Source of the DNA: Microbacterium hydrothermale
Lineage (GTDB): Bacteria; Actinomycetota; Actinomycetes; Actinomycetales; Microbacteriaceae
Assembly (NCBI RefSeq): GCF_004854025.1
Contig: NZ_STGM01000007.1
Location: 1-64,000 of the forward strand
Direction: 5' to 3'
Length of the DNA: 64,000 nucleotides
Shown: piece after piece, positions 17,129-25,361 of the stretch
Layout: each line of letters begins with the position of its first letter
Numbering within the stretch: position 1 is the stretch's first letter
Position numbers and translations under genes: made by a program
Notes under the pieces: model-generated
Seen by the model: the letters and a program-made list of their open reading frames with translations, nothing else
Database searches by the model: none
What the model was told of the DNA's origin: nothing

Positions 17129-17805
17129 CCTCGGCGACGCCCGCTCCGCGCGCGCGGCTGCTCTACGTCGAGGACGACGCCGAGATCGCCGAGATGACCC
17201 TCGAGGTGCTCCGCGAGGTCTACGACGTCACGCACGAGACCGAGGGTCCCGCCGGGCGCGAACGCGCGCTGCGCGAGCGCTTCGACGTCGTGGTGCTCGA
17301 CCGGCGTCTCCCCGGCTGCGACGGAGCGGAGATCGTCCGCTCCCTGCGGGCCGCGCACATCACGACCCCCGTGCTGATGCTGACCGCCCTCGGCGCTGTG
17401 GCCGACCGGGTGGACGGTCTGGACGCCGGGGCGAACGACTACCTGCTCAAGCCCTTCGACTTCGACGAACTGCTCGCGCGCCTTCGCGCGCTGGTGCGGG
17501 CCTTCCGCGCCGAGGGACGCCGGCGCGAGGTCGCCGACTGGACCTACCTGCCCGACACCGCGGTGGTCTACGGCCCGAGCGGCTCCCGGGTGTCGCTCAC
17601 GGCGACCGAGAACGCGGTGCTCGACCTGCTCAGCCGCAGCCCCGACCACGTGTTCTCGCGCGAGGAGATCGCCGGAGCGGTGTTCTCCTCCCCCGAGGCC
17701 GTGACCACGGTCGACACCTACGTGCACTACGTGCGCCGCAAGACGGCGACCGAGGTCATCGAGACCGTGCGCGGCCGCGGCTACCGCGCGGGGGCGGCCC
17801 GATGA
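17125..17805 (+). CDS. OmpR-type response regulator
   Basis: A 226-residue DNA-binding response regulator. An N-terminal receiver domain (about residues 10-120) shows the acidic pocket (YVEDDAE), the phosphoacceptor Asp in VVVLDRRLPG and the Lys of LLKPFD. A winged-helix output domain (about 135-225) ends in the typical YVHYVRRK and RGRGYR. It overlaps the hypothetical gene before it (GTGA) and the histidine kinase after it (ATGA). Located divergently from the dioxygenase-tat operon and upstream of the convergent flavin genes, it probably controls one or both. Confidence 0.95.
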   Translation: MTSATPAPRARLLYVEDDAEIAEMTLEVLREVYDVTHETEGPAGRERALRERFDVVVLDRRLPGCDGAEIVRSLRAAHITTPVLMLTALGAVADRVDGLDAGANDYLLKPFDFDELLARLRALVRAFRAEGRRREVADWTYLPDTAVVYGPSGSRVSLTATENAVLDLLSRSPDHVFSREEIAGAVFSSPEAVTTVDTYVHYVRRKTATEVIETVRGRGYRAGAAR

Positions 17806-18773
17806 GCACCGCGCAGCACGACCGCCGCATCGTCCGTCGCGCGGCGGTGCGGGTGGGGGCGCTGGTGGCGGGGGCCTCCGCGGTGGCGATCGCGGGGGGT
17901 GTCGGCATCCTGGTCGCCGTCCTCGTCTCGGGCGCGCGCCAGGAGGGCGGCGGTCACCAGGGCGGCCCGGGCGTCCCCGGGGGCGATCGCTTCGTCGTCG
18001 ACCTCGACGACGTGCTGCCGTGGGTCCTCGGCCTGGGGCTCGCGGGCGTGATCGTGCTCGGCGTCGTGGCGTGGGCCGCGGCTCGCTGGTCGGTCGCGCC
18101 CCTCGACGACGCCCTCCGGCGGCAGCGCACCTTCGTCTCGGACGCCAGCCACGAGCTGCGCACCCCGCTGACGGCCCTGACCAGTCGCATCCAGATCGTT
18201 CAGCGGCGCCTGCAGCGCGGCGAGGGAGCCGACGAACCCGTCGCTCAGCTGCGGCGCGACGCCCAGGTGCTCGACGACGTGCTCACCGACATGCTCCTCA
18301 CCGCCGAAGGCGCGGCCCAGACCGGAACCGCCTCGATCGCGGAGAGCGCGCGCGCGGCCGTCGCGGGGCTCGACGCCCTCGCGGACGAGGCCGGGGTGCG
18401 GCTGCGCGTCGGAGACCTGGACGACGCCGTCGTCGCCGTCCCCCCGGTCACCGTGGTGCGCATGTGCACGGCGCTGCTCGACAACGCCATCGGGCACACG
18501 CCCGCCGGCGCGGAGGTCGTCGTCACGGCCCGCCGGAGCGAGGACGCGGTCGTCCTCCGCGTGAGCGACGAAGGACGCGGGATCGCGGATGCCGACCTCC
18601 CCCGCATCTTCGAACGCTTCGCGCGCGGCGCCGAGTCGGGGCGGCGCCGCGGCTTCGGGCTCGGACTCGCGCTCGTGCGCGAGGCCGCCGTCCGCGTCGG
18701 CGGTCGGATCGAGGTGGAGCGCACCTCCCCCGCCGGCACGGTGTTCGCCCTGCACCTGCCGCTCGCGCGCTGA
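17802..18773 (+). CDS. Sensor histidine kinase
   Basis: A 323-residue membrane kinase partnered with the response regulator. Two membrane helices (about residues 18-45 and 72-95) enclose a short external loop rich in Gly with a histidine (GGGHQGGPGVPGG), too small for a ligand-binding fold but able to bind metal or sense a membrane partner. The H-box is SDASHELRTPLTAL. The ATPase domain shows DNAIGHTP (N-box), DEGRGI (G1) and GFGLGLAL (G2). It overlaps the regulator gene by ATGA. The signal is unknown; redox or metal state would fit the neighbours. Confidence 0.94.
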   Translation: MSTAQHDRRIVRRAAVRVGALVAGASAVAIAGGVGILVAVLVSGARQEGGGHQGGPGVPGGDRFVVDLDDVLPWVLGLGLAGVIVLGVVAWAAARWSVAPLDDALRRQRTFVSDASHELRTPLTALTSRIQIVQRRLQRGEGADEPVAQLRRDAQVLDDVLTDMLLTAEGAAQTGTASIAESARAAVAGLDALADEAGVRLRVGDLDDAVVAVPPVTVVRMCTALLDNAIGHTPAGAEVVVTARRSEDAVVLRVSDEGRGIADADLPRIFERFARGAESGRRRGFGLGLALVREAAVRVGGRIEVERTSPAGTVFALHLPLAR

Positions 18774-18786
18774 GAGGGCTCGACCG

Positions 18787-19575
18787 TCAGCCGGCGAGGG
18801 CCGCGCGGAACGGCGTCAGCTCGACACCGCCGCCGAAGCGCCGGACGCGTCCGTGCTCCCACACGATCCCGGATGCCACCGGCACCCCCGTCATCCACTC
18901 GAGGTTGTCGACCCCCGCGACCGCCGCGACGGTGGCCCACGCGTCGGCCGTCGCGAGGTCGTCCGCGATCACGGTCGCGCTGACCGGACCGGCCCGGCGC
19001 TCGCCGGTGCGCGGATCCACGAGGTGCGCGCCGCGCTCGGCCGTCCCGGAGGTGGCGACGGCCCCCTCGGCGATCTCGACGGTCGCGAGCAGGGCGCCCG
19101 TCCGCTCCGGGTGGGCGATGCCGACCCGCCACGAGTGGTCGCTGCCGGGCGCCGTGCGCAGGCGCATGTCCCCGCCGACGTTCAGGCCGACGGCCTCGAT
19201 CATTCCGGCCGCGAGCAGGGCGTCGAACGCCGCGGTCGCGGCATCCGTCGACCATCCCTTGACGTACCCGGTGGGGTCGAACCATCCCTGCCAGTGGGCG
19301 TCGAAGCGGCCCGCCGAGGCCAGGCGCAGGTCGCGGCAGCGCGCCGCCACCTCGGCGACCCGCGGGTCGACCTCGCCGAGTTCGAGACCCTCGTTGCGCA
19401 GCCGCGAGACGTCGGAGTCGGCGCGGTACGTGGAGAACACCCGCTCGTCGTCGCGCAGTCGCGCGAAGGCCGAGGCGATCGCGTCGTCGACCGCGGAGGT
19501 GCGCGAGCCCTTGACGGTGAGCGAGGCGACCGTGCCCATCACGGGCTCCGCCACCGTGAACGCGGGCGCGCTCAC
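18787..19575 (-). CDS. apbE: FAD:protein FMN transferase
   Basis: ApbE-family enzymes use FAD to attach FMN covalently to a Thr or Ser of exported flavoproteins. This 262-residue protein shows FDPTGYVKGWSTD, GLNVGGDM, ATSGTAERGAHLVDPRTGE and the metal-binding DLATADAWAT. No signal peptide is visible, so modification may occur in the cytoplasm before export or the protein reaches the envelope another way. It overlaps the FMN-binding gene by GTGA; that protein, which carries the SGAT target, is the obvious substrate. Confidence 0.92.
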   Translation of the reverse strand: MSAPAFTVAEPVMGTVASLTVKGSRTSAVDDAIASAFARLRDDERVFSTYRADSDVSRLRNEGLELGEVDPRVAEVAARCRDLRLASAGRFDAHWQGWFDPTGYVKGWSTDAATAAFDALLAAGMIEAVGLNVGGDMRLRTAPGSDHSWRVGIAHPERTGALLATVEIAEGAVATSGTAERGAHLVDPRTGERRAGPVSATVIADDLATADAWATVAAVAGVDNLEWMTGVPVASGIVWEHGRVRRFGGGVELTPFRAALAG

Positions 19576-20132
19576 GAGCGGGCCTGGTCGAGGGCGGACT
19601 GCAGCGAGGTGCGGTACCCGGTGCTGGTGTAGGTGGCACCCGAGACCATGTCGACCTGGGCGCTCTGCGCCTGGATGGTCTCGTCCATCAGTGTCGGGAG
19701 GGCGCGGGAGTTGATCTGCTGGTCGCGGCCGTTCGACGAGGGGTACTCGGGGACCTGCACGTCGGTGATCGATCCGCCCGACACGGTGATCTGCACCTGG
19801 ACGGGTCCGTACCGGGTGTTCGCGGCCGCGCCGGTGTAGGTCCCGTCGCGCAAACCGCTCGAGGGGGTCTGCCCCGTCGAGCCGGAGGAGGTCGACCCGG
19901 ACGACGACCCGGATGCCGCCGCGCCCGACGAGCCCGACGAGGCCGATGCGGACGGCGACGCCGTCGCGGTCGACGAGGGGGCCGGGGCGGGCGCCGCCGC
20001 CGTCGTCCCCGACGAGACGGGCGCGACGTCCGACAGGGCGCTCGCCGCCTCGGGCGCGACCGAGGTGCGGTAGCTGAACAGCAGGACCAGGCCGGTGACG
20101 GTGGCCATGAGGGCGTAGACGATTCTCTTCAT
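19572..20132 (-). CDS. Membrane-anchored FMN-binding domain protein
   Basis: A 186-residue protein with an uncleaved or signal-anchor N-terminal helix (about residues 4-22), an exported low-complexity Ser/Ala/Pro linker (about 30-95) and an FMN-binding domain (about 98-186). The motif DMVSGATYTS near the C-terminus is the flavinylation site, with FMN linked through the Thr of SGAT. It would be an extracytoplasmic electron carrier. GAGGAGG precedes the ATG. It lies between the flavocytochrome gene (10-base gap) and apbE (4-base overlap), completing a three-gene flavin electron-transfer operon. Confidence 0.92.
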   Translation of the reverse strand: MKRIVYALMATVTGLVLLFSYRTSVAPEAASALSDVAPVSSGTTAAAPAPAPSSTATASPSASASSGSSGAAASGSSSGSTSSGSTGQTPSSGLRDGTYTGAAANTRYGPVQVQITVSGGSITDVQVPEYPSSNGRDQQINSRALPTLMDETIQAQSAQVDMVSGATYTSTGYRTSLQSALDQARS

Positions 20133-20142
20133 CGGGTCCTCC

Positions 20143-21573
20143 TCAGACGGTGAAGGCTTCGAGATGGATGCGGTCGGACGAGATCCCGGCCCGGCGGAGG
20201 TCGGCGCGCACCGCGTCCATCCAGGGGCGGGGCCCGCACAGGAACACGTCGGTGTCGTCGGGGCGCGGTGCGACGTATCGCACGAGATCCGGTCCCGCCC
20301 ACGCGGCGTGCGACTGCGGCAGCCACGGCGACGCGGTCGCCGCGCGGGGGCCGGGCAGGGCCGCGTGACGCAGGCCCCGCTCGCGCTCGAGACGACGGAT
20401 CGCGTCGACGCGCAGCGCGTCGCCGGCCGTGTGGTCGCGCACGAGCAGCGTCGCCTCACCGGGGGCCCAGCGCGCCTCCTCGAGGAGCGCGATCAGCGGC
20501 GCGACCCCCGCGCCCGCGCCGATCATCAGCAGCTCGCGCCCGCGCCGCTCGTCGGCGGTGAGGGTGCCGTAGGGCCCCTCGATCAGCACGCGCGTGCCGG
20601 GACGCATCGCCGCCAGCCGGTGCGTGCCGTCACCGACGAAACGGGCGGAGATCACGAGCTCGCGACCGTCGGGCGCCGCGGCGAGAGAGAAGGGGTGCCC
20701 GCGGGTCCACCCCGATCCGTCGAGGAAGCGCCACACGAAGAACTGCCCGCCGCGGGCGTTGAGGGCCGACAGGCGGCGGCCCGTCATGCGCACGGCCACC
20801 CCGCGGTCGCCGTCGCGCTCGACCGCGCTCACCCGGATGCCGTGGCGCAGCGACCGGGTCAGCGGCATCCCGAGCCGGAAGACGACCACGGCGGCCGCGG
20901 TCACCGCCCACATCGTCCACCAGTAGACGGTGGCGGCCGGCGCGGCGGTGAAGTCGGCGCCGGTCCACAGCATGTGCGGGATCGCGAGACCGACGCCGAG
21001 GTAGCCGTACAGGTGCAGCAGGTGCCACGACTCGTACCGCAGACGCCTGCGGGCCGTGCGCACCGAGGTGACCACGACCAGCAGCAGCAGGCCCGTGCCC
21101 GCCGTCGCCAGCAGCATGCCCGGGTAGTCCCACACGAACTGCCACGCCTGCTCGAGCGGGTTGATCCCCGCCGAGACCGCGTATCCGAGGATCTGCAGGC
21201 CGATGTGCGCGGTGAACAGCGCGAACGACCAGAACCCGACGATGCGGTGCATGCGGGTGATGCCGTCGCGCCCGAATCCGCGCTCGAACAGCGGCACCCG
21301 CGCCATCAGCAGCACCTGGTAGAAGAGCAGGTTCGCGGATGCCAGGCCCGCGGCGCGACCGAGGGCGTTGAGCGTGTCGCCGCCTCCCGCGAAGAGCGCC
21401 TGCACCTCTCCGCCGGCGACCCACACGGCCACCACGACGAGGCTCGTCGCCCAGATGACGACGATCGCGGCGAGGTTCCACGGCGAGCGGGTGTTCGGCC
21501 GTGTTCGCGCGACGTCGTGAGCGCGGCGCACGGAGGCGGCGGGCGGGGCGGCGAGAGCGGGTGCTGCGGTCAT
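20143..21573 (-). CDS. Ferric-reductase-like transmembrane flavocytochrome
   Basis: A 476-residue protein that should move electrons from cytosolic NAD(P)H across the membrane. The N-terminal half has six or so helices with two pairs of candidate haem-b histidines (HRIVGFWSFALFTAHIG and WHLLHLYGYLGVGLAIPHM). The C-terminal half is a ferredoxin-reductase module: FAD motif HPFSLAAAP, pyrophosphate loop IEGPYG, NAD(P)-binding GAGAGVAPL and FLCGPRPWM. It is the first gene of the operon with the FMN-binding protein and apbE. The natural acceptor is probably the external flavin; beyond that (ferric iron, an exported enzyme or oxygen) is unknown. Confidence 0.92.
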   Translation of the reverse strand: MTAAPALAAPPAASVRRAHDVARTRPNTRSPWNLAAIVVIWATSLVVVAVWVAGGEVQALFAGGGDTLNALGRAAGLASANLLFYQVLLMARVPLFERGFGRDGITRMHRIVGFWSFALFTAHIGLQILGYAVSAGINPLEQAWQFVWDYPGMLLATAGTGLLLLVVVTSVRTARRRLRYESWHLLHLYGYLGVGLAIPHMLWTGADFTAAPAATVYWWTMWAVTAAAVVVFRLGMPLTRSLRHGIRVSAVERDGDRGVAVRMTGRRLSALNARGGQFFVWRFLDGSGWTRGHPFSLAAAPDGRELVISARFVGDGTHRLAAMRPGTRVLIEGPYGTLTADERRGRELLMIGAGAGVAPLIALLEEARWAPGEATLLVRDHTAGDALRVDAIRRLERERGLRHAALPGPRAATASPWLPQSHAAWAGPDLVRYVAPRPDDTDVFLCGPRPWMDAVRADLRRAGISSDRIHLEAFTV

Positions 21574-21914
21574 GCGCTCAGCGTCCCCGAGCGCTCCCCA
21601 GACGGCTCCAAGAATGCGGGGTTCGCGGGTGATGCATAGGAAACGCGTAGATCGCGGCTCTGTAGGCCGGAGGACGAGGGCATCGGTGTGATCGGTGACG
21701 ATGCGGAGGGATGCGGGTGCCCGTCCGTGTCGGCGGGCACGAGCGGGCCGCACATCGCCCCGACCGGGTCGACTTACAGCGTAAGCTAATCCCGTGGAAC
21801 ACGAGATCCTCTGCCCTTTCCCGCCGGGGAAGTCACGGGAGGGGGACCGAGCAAGCGGGCGCCACACTCCTGAAGAGCCCGCTTCGCCGAACTCGTCGAG
21901 GGGAAGGACGACGG
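21574..21914. other. Divergent intergenic region with a TetR-like operator
   Basis: There is no gene between the flavocytochrome and the small hypothetical gene. It contains promoters for both sides and a CTTAC-AGC-GTAAG dyad (21773-21785, listed separately). A 44-codon frame from GTG 21794 exists but has no conserved character and I do not call it. Confidence 0.4.
21773..21785. promoter_or_regulatory. TetR-type operator CTTAC-AGC-GTAAG
   Basis: Two perfect 5-bp arms with a 3-base centre, embedded in AT-richer sequence, resemble TTAC...GTAA operators of TetR-family repressors. It lies about 130 bases upstream of the hypothetical gene at 21915. The TetR gene at 22286-22984 is the nearest candidate regulator. 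Confidence 0.4.
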
Positions 21915-22271
21915 ATGCCTCAGCATGACGCGCACGAACTCTTGTCGAACATCCTCGACCGCTGCGCCGCGATGGACCGCCCGTTCTGGATGGTCAGTGC
22001 CGAGAAGAGAGCCGAGGTGGCGCGTCACTTCGGACCTCCCGAGGTGATGATGCGAGTCGGACACGCATCCGACGAAGATCTGCGCATCGCCGGCGGGGCC
22101 GATCTCTTCCTGGGAACGGCGCTGTTGACCGAGATCGCGATCGAGCTCGCGGAGCACGCGCATCCGGGCCGCAGCCGGACGGAGGCCGTGTCCGTCATCC
22201 GCGCACGCCTGAGCGCTCTCCTCGGGTCCGCCGCCCGCTCGGAAGACGCACCTGATCCGCACCGCGGATGA
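21915..22271 (+). CDS. Hypothetical helical protein
   Basis: A 118-residue, mostly helical, soluble protein without signal peptide or membrane segment. I do not recognise a family; visible stretches are SNILDRCAAMDRPFWM, a Met/Val-rich segment around residues 43-50 and an acidic-basic C-terminus. GGGAAGG precedes the ATG. Codon use is less GC-biased than neighbours. It converges with the TetR gene, 14 bases away, and a TetR-like dyad lies upstream, so the two may form a regulator-target pair. Confidence 0.65.
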   Translation: MPQHDAHELLSNILDRCAAMDRPFWMVSAEKRAEVARHFGPPEVMMRVGHASDEDLRIAGGADLFLGTALLTEIAIELAEHAHPGRSRTEAVSVIRARLSALLGSAARSEDAPDPHRG

Positions 22272-22285
22272 GGGCGGACCCGCCG

Positions 22286-22984
22286 CTACTGGGACAGCTG
22301 ACGGTCCAGTCGGTCCAGCAGCGCCTCGAGCGACTCCTCGAACTCGTCCTCGGAGCGGTCCCTGCTGAGGAGACCGCGCAGACGCCGCACGTGAGGCGCG
22401 TCCGAGAGCTCCTCTCCCGCATCCCCCTGCCCGATCGCGGCTCCGCCCTCGTCGAGGGGTTCCTCGACCGGCGCGGTCTCGGCACCGCGCACGGCTGCTT
22501 CGAGGAGCAGATTCCCGAGGAGGAAGCTGCTGAACGAACGGTAGGTCCTCACCGCCTGCTCATCACTGAAGCCGAAACCGATCATCGCCGTGAGGAAATG
22601 CTCCACCACCTCCACGCTCCGCAACGGCGGGCGCAGCCAGGGCGCCGCCGGGTGGCGAGTGGCGACGAGGGGGAACGCCTTCGGATGCTCGATCGCGACG
22701 CGACGGACTTCGTGGGCGACGACCTGGAGATACCGCTGCCACCCGTTGTCTTCCGCCACGAGCAGTGCATCGGTGAGACCCCGCATGAGCCGATCGACGA
22801 CTCCTTCGAGAAGATCCTCCCGGCCGTTCACGTACCGGTAGAGCGACATGGCCTCGACCCCGAGCGCTTTTCCGAGATGGCGCATCGACAGCTCGTTGAG
22901 ACCCCGCTCGTCGATCAACGACAGGGCCTCATCGAGGATCGCGTCCCGACTGAGCCGAGGGGCGGTCGTCCGTTCCGTGTCCAC
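22286..22984 (-). CDS. TetR-family transcriptional repressor (tetracycline-repressor type)
   Basis: A 232-residue repressor. The N-terminal helix-turn-helix (about residues 12-55) reads RDAILDEALSLIDERG then GVEAMSLYRYVNGREDLLEG, typical of TetR proteins. The C-terminal ligand domain belongs to the tetracycline-repressor class, with the late HFLTAMIGFGFSDEQAVRTY helix pair, and ends in a charged helical tail. The GTG at 22984 has only a weak ribosome-binding site. Candidate targets are the convergent small gene at 21915 and the SDR gene behind it; the ligand is unknown. Confidence 0.9.
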   Translation of the reverse strand: MDTERTTAPRLSRDAILDEALSLIDERGLNELSMRHLGKALGVEAMSLYRYVNGREDLLEGVVDRLMRGLTDALLVAEDNGWQRYLQVVAHEVRRVAIEHPKAFPLVATRHPAAPWLRPPLRSVEVVEHFLTAMIGFGFSDEQAVRTYRSFSSFLLGNLLLEAAVRGAETAPVEEPLDEGGAAIGQGDAGEELSDAPHVRRLRGLLSRDRSEDEFEESLEALLDRLDRQLSQ

Positions 22985-23115
22985 GATGTTCTCGCCCCTG
23001 TCCCACTCTCCGTGCGTAGAACACCATCGTGGCCGAAACCGGCTCCGCGCGGCGGCCGCTTGCTCCTCGAGGGAGGCGTGCGCTAGCCCGTCGAGGACGG
23101 AGCCGGAACCGCTGA

Positions 23116-23943
23116 TCAGTCGTCGAGGCCGACGAGCAGCGCGCTGCGCTCCCACAGCTGGGTGGCCACGACGGGATCGTCGGCGAGGCGGTTCGTCTTC
23201 GCGGGCTTGTTGTTTGCGTAAAAGCCGCCCGGCTCCCAGTCGATCCCCGGCTTGCCCAGGGCGAGCCAGGTCAGTCGCGCGCCGCCCACCGACGTCGAGG
23301 TCATCAGGTTCTTCGCAAGAGGGCCGCCGTAGAGGAACTTCCACGGGCCGTCGCTCGACGCTCCGAAATTCGAGGCGATCACGCCGGGGTGGAACGCGAC
23401 GGCCGACAGTCCGAACTCACCGAACCGGCGATGCAGCTCTTTCGTGAAGAGCACGTTCGCGAGCTTCGCGTTGCCGTACGCGGCGGTCGACGAGTAGCGC
23501 CGAGCCCCCTGCAGGTCGTCGATGTCGAAGCGGGGGAAGAGCTTGGCCGCGGCGCTCGAGGTCTGGATCACCGACGCCTGCGACTGCAGGAGGCGCTCGA
23601 GCAGCAGGTTCGTCAGCAGGAACGGCGCGAGGTGGTTGACCTGGAAGGTCGTCTCGTAGCCGTCCGTGGTCAGCGTGCGCTCGCCGAACACGCCGCCGGC
23701 GTTGTTGGCGAGCACGTCGATGCGCGGGTACTTCTCGAGGAGGGATGCCGCGAGCTCGCGCACCTGCGCCAGATCGCTGAAGTCGGCGACGAACGAGTCC
23801 GCCCCGAGCGAGCGGGCGACGCGCGCGGTCTTCTCCGGGTTGCGCCCCACCACCACGACCTCCTCGCCGAGCTGCGCGAGCTGCTTCGCCGAGGCGGCGC
23901 CGATGCCGTCGCTGGCGCCGGTGATGACGATGGTGCGGGTCAT
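23116..23943 (-). CDS. Short-chain dehydrogenase/reductase
   Basis: A 275-residue NAD(P)-dependent oxidoreductase with a Rossmann fold: [11 protein letters not shown] nucleotide loop near the N-terminus, NNAGG, Ser in QTSSAAA and the catalytic YGNAK. The sequence resembles the retinol-dehydrogenase/WW-oxidoreductase-like branch. GGAGG precedes the ATG. It is upstream of the TetR gene on the same strand with a 131-base gap that shows nothing specific. Substrate unknown. Confidence 0.9.
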   Translation of the reverse strand: MTRTIVITGASDGIGAASAKQLAQLGEEVVVVGRNPEKTARVARSLGADSFVADFSDLAQVRELAASLLEKYPRIDVLANNAGGVFGERTLTTDGYETTFQVNHLAPFLLTNLLLERLLQSQASVIQTSSAAAKLFPRFDIDDLQGARRYSSTAAYGNAKLANVLFTKELHRRFGEFGLSAVAFHPGVIASNFGASSDGPWKFLYGGPLAKNLMTSTSVGGARLTWLALGKPGIDWEPGGFYANNKPAKTNRLADDPVVATQLWERSALLVGLDD

Positions 23944-24138
23944 GGGAACCTCCGGGGTCGTGGTGGTGAAGCCACGCTAACGGCCCCCTCCGACCTCCCG
24001 GCGGGGCTTGCCTGCGGCATCCGGACCCCCCACGCAACTCACAGGTCGCTCCCAGCCCCGCGGGACCAAATCCGACGCGCTCGACGTTCTCTCTCCATGA
24101 CGGCCGCCACAGGTCGTCATGACGAGAGGACACGAACC

Positions 24139-24597
24139 GTGAGCACGGAGTACCGGAAGACGTCGGAGGCGCTGAGCCGCCTCACCGACCGCCAGTTCGC
24201 CGTCACGCAGGACGACGCCACCGAGCCGCCGTTCCGCAACGAGTACTGGGACAACCACGAGGACGGCATCTACGTCGACGTCGTGTCGGGGCAGCCCCTG
24301 TTCAGCTCGACCGACAAATTCGAGAGCGGCTCGGGATGGCCGAGCTTCACCCGGCCGATCGACGACGCCGCCGTCGTCGAGAAGAAGGACCGGACCCTGT
24401 GGATGACGCGCACCGAGGTGCGCTCGTCGGGCGCCGACAGCCACCTCGGTCACGTCTTCGACGACGGCCCGCGCCAGGCCGGGGGCCTGCGATACTGCAT
24501 GAACTCGGCTGCGCTGCGCTTCGTGCCCGTCGCCGAGCTCGAGAAACAGGGCTACGGCGCGTTCCTCGCCCTGTTCCGTGAGAGCAGGGCCTCATGA
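24139..24597 (+). CDS. msrB: Peptide methionine-(R)-S-oxide reductase
   Basis: Repairs the R epimer of methionine sulfoxide in proteins. The 152-residue protein shows [26 protein letters not shown] and the catalytic Cys in RYCMNS. The CxxC pairs that bind zinc in one MsrB subclass are absent, so it is of the zinc-free type. I choose GTG 24139 (GAGAGG upstream) over ATG 24097. It is followed by msrA in the same operon. Confidence 0.95.
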   Translation: MSTEYRKTSEALSRLTDRQFAVTQDDATEPPFRNEYWDNHEDGIYVDVVSGQPLFSSTDKFESGSGWPSFTRPIDDAAVVEKKDRTLWMTRTEVRSSGADSHLGHVFDDGPRQAGGLRYCMNSAALRFVPVAELEKQGYGAFLALFRESRAS

Positions 24598-24635
24598 ACC
24601 TCTTCCCCTTCCGCAACCGCAAAAGGAGCACCAGC

Positions 24636-25190
24636 ATGACCAGCGGACCTTCCGACACCGGCGAGATCACCCGTCGCCCCGGCACCGAGACCGCCGTCCT
24701 CGCGGGCGGCTGCTTCTGGGGCGTCGAAGACCTCATCCGCCGCCAGCCCGGCGTGCTCGACACGCGCGTCGGCTACACCGGCGGGCAGAACGACCACGCG
24801 ACGTACCGCAACCACCCCGGCCACGCCGAGGCCGTGGAGATCGTCTTCGATCCCACGAAGACGTCGTACCGCGACATTCTGGCGTTCTTCTTCCAGATCC
24901 ACGACCCGTCGACGCTGAACCGTCAGGGCAACGACATCGGCACGAGCTACCGCTCGGCGATCTTCCCGCTCTCGCCCGAGCAGGAGAAGGTCGCGCGCGA
25001 CACGATCGCCGACGTCGACGCCTCGGGCATCTGGCCCGCGAAGGTCGTCACCTCGATCGAGCCCGAGGCTCCCTTCTGGGAGGCCGAGCCCGAGCACCAG
25101 GATTACCTGATCCGCATCCCCAACGGGTACACGTGCCACTTCGTGCGTCCCGGCTGGGTGCTGCCCAAGCGCGAGGAAGCCTCCGCGTAA
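24636..25190 (+). CDS. msrA: Peptide methionine-(S)-S-oxide reductase
   Basis: Repairs the S epimer of methionine sulfoxide, complementing msrB directly upstream. The 184-residue protein has the catalytic GGCFWG motif (Cys about residue 28), GYTGG, HAEAVE and [11 protein letters not shown]. The ATG at 24636 has AAAGGAG 7 bases upstream. An in-frame ATG at 24594 overlaps the msrB stop (ATGA) and would add 14 residues, but its ribosome-binding site is poorer. Confidence 0.96.
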   Translation: MTSGPSDTGEITRRPGTETAVLAGGCFWGVEDLIRRQPGVLDTRVGYTGGQNDHATYRNHPGHAEAVEIVFDPTKTSYRDILAFFFQIHDPSTLNRQGNDIGTSYRSAIFPLSPEQEKVARDTIADVDASGIWPAKVVTSIEPEAPFWEAEPEHQDYLIRIPNGYTCHFVRPGWVLPKREEASA

Positions 25191-25203
25191 GCGAGGGGAG
25201 GGT

Positions 25204-25223
25204 CCGGATGCCACGGCATCCGG
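25204..25223 (+). terminator. Hairpin after msrA
   Basis: CCGGATGCC and GGCATCCGG form a perfect 9-bp inverted repeat with a 2-base centre, 14 bases past the msrA stop. It consists of two copies of the window's abundant heptamer head to head. No T-tract follows, so termination is probable rather than certain. Confidence 0.5.
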
Positions 25224-25348
25224 GCCCTTCGTCTGTCGGCGTCCGCGCTCCGAACGCCGCCCCGCGCGGGAGCGACCGAGCCCGTCGCGCGCTCACGGGG
25301 CAGGAGCCCCGCCCCCGCAACCCCGGCGGTCCGAGGCGTCGTCCTGCC

Positions 25349-25354
25349 TAGGCT
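25349..25354 (+). promoter_or_regulatory. Leaderless -10 box for the FAD oxidoreductase
   Basis: TAGGCT lies 7 bases upstream of the ATG at 25362, with no Shine-Dalgarno sequence between them. Confidence 0.5.
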
Positions 25355-25361
25355 CGCGGGT

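Noticed and set aside
21794..21928. A 44-codon frame upstream of the hypothetical gene at 21915
   Set aside because: It overlaps the better-supported start, contains no hydrophobic or conserved pattern and has no ribosome-binding site.
24594..24635. An earlier msrA start overlapping msrB
   Set aside because: The ATGA overlap is attractive, but the ATG at 24636 has a much better ribosome-binding site (AAAGGAG) and gives the usual family start.
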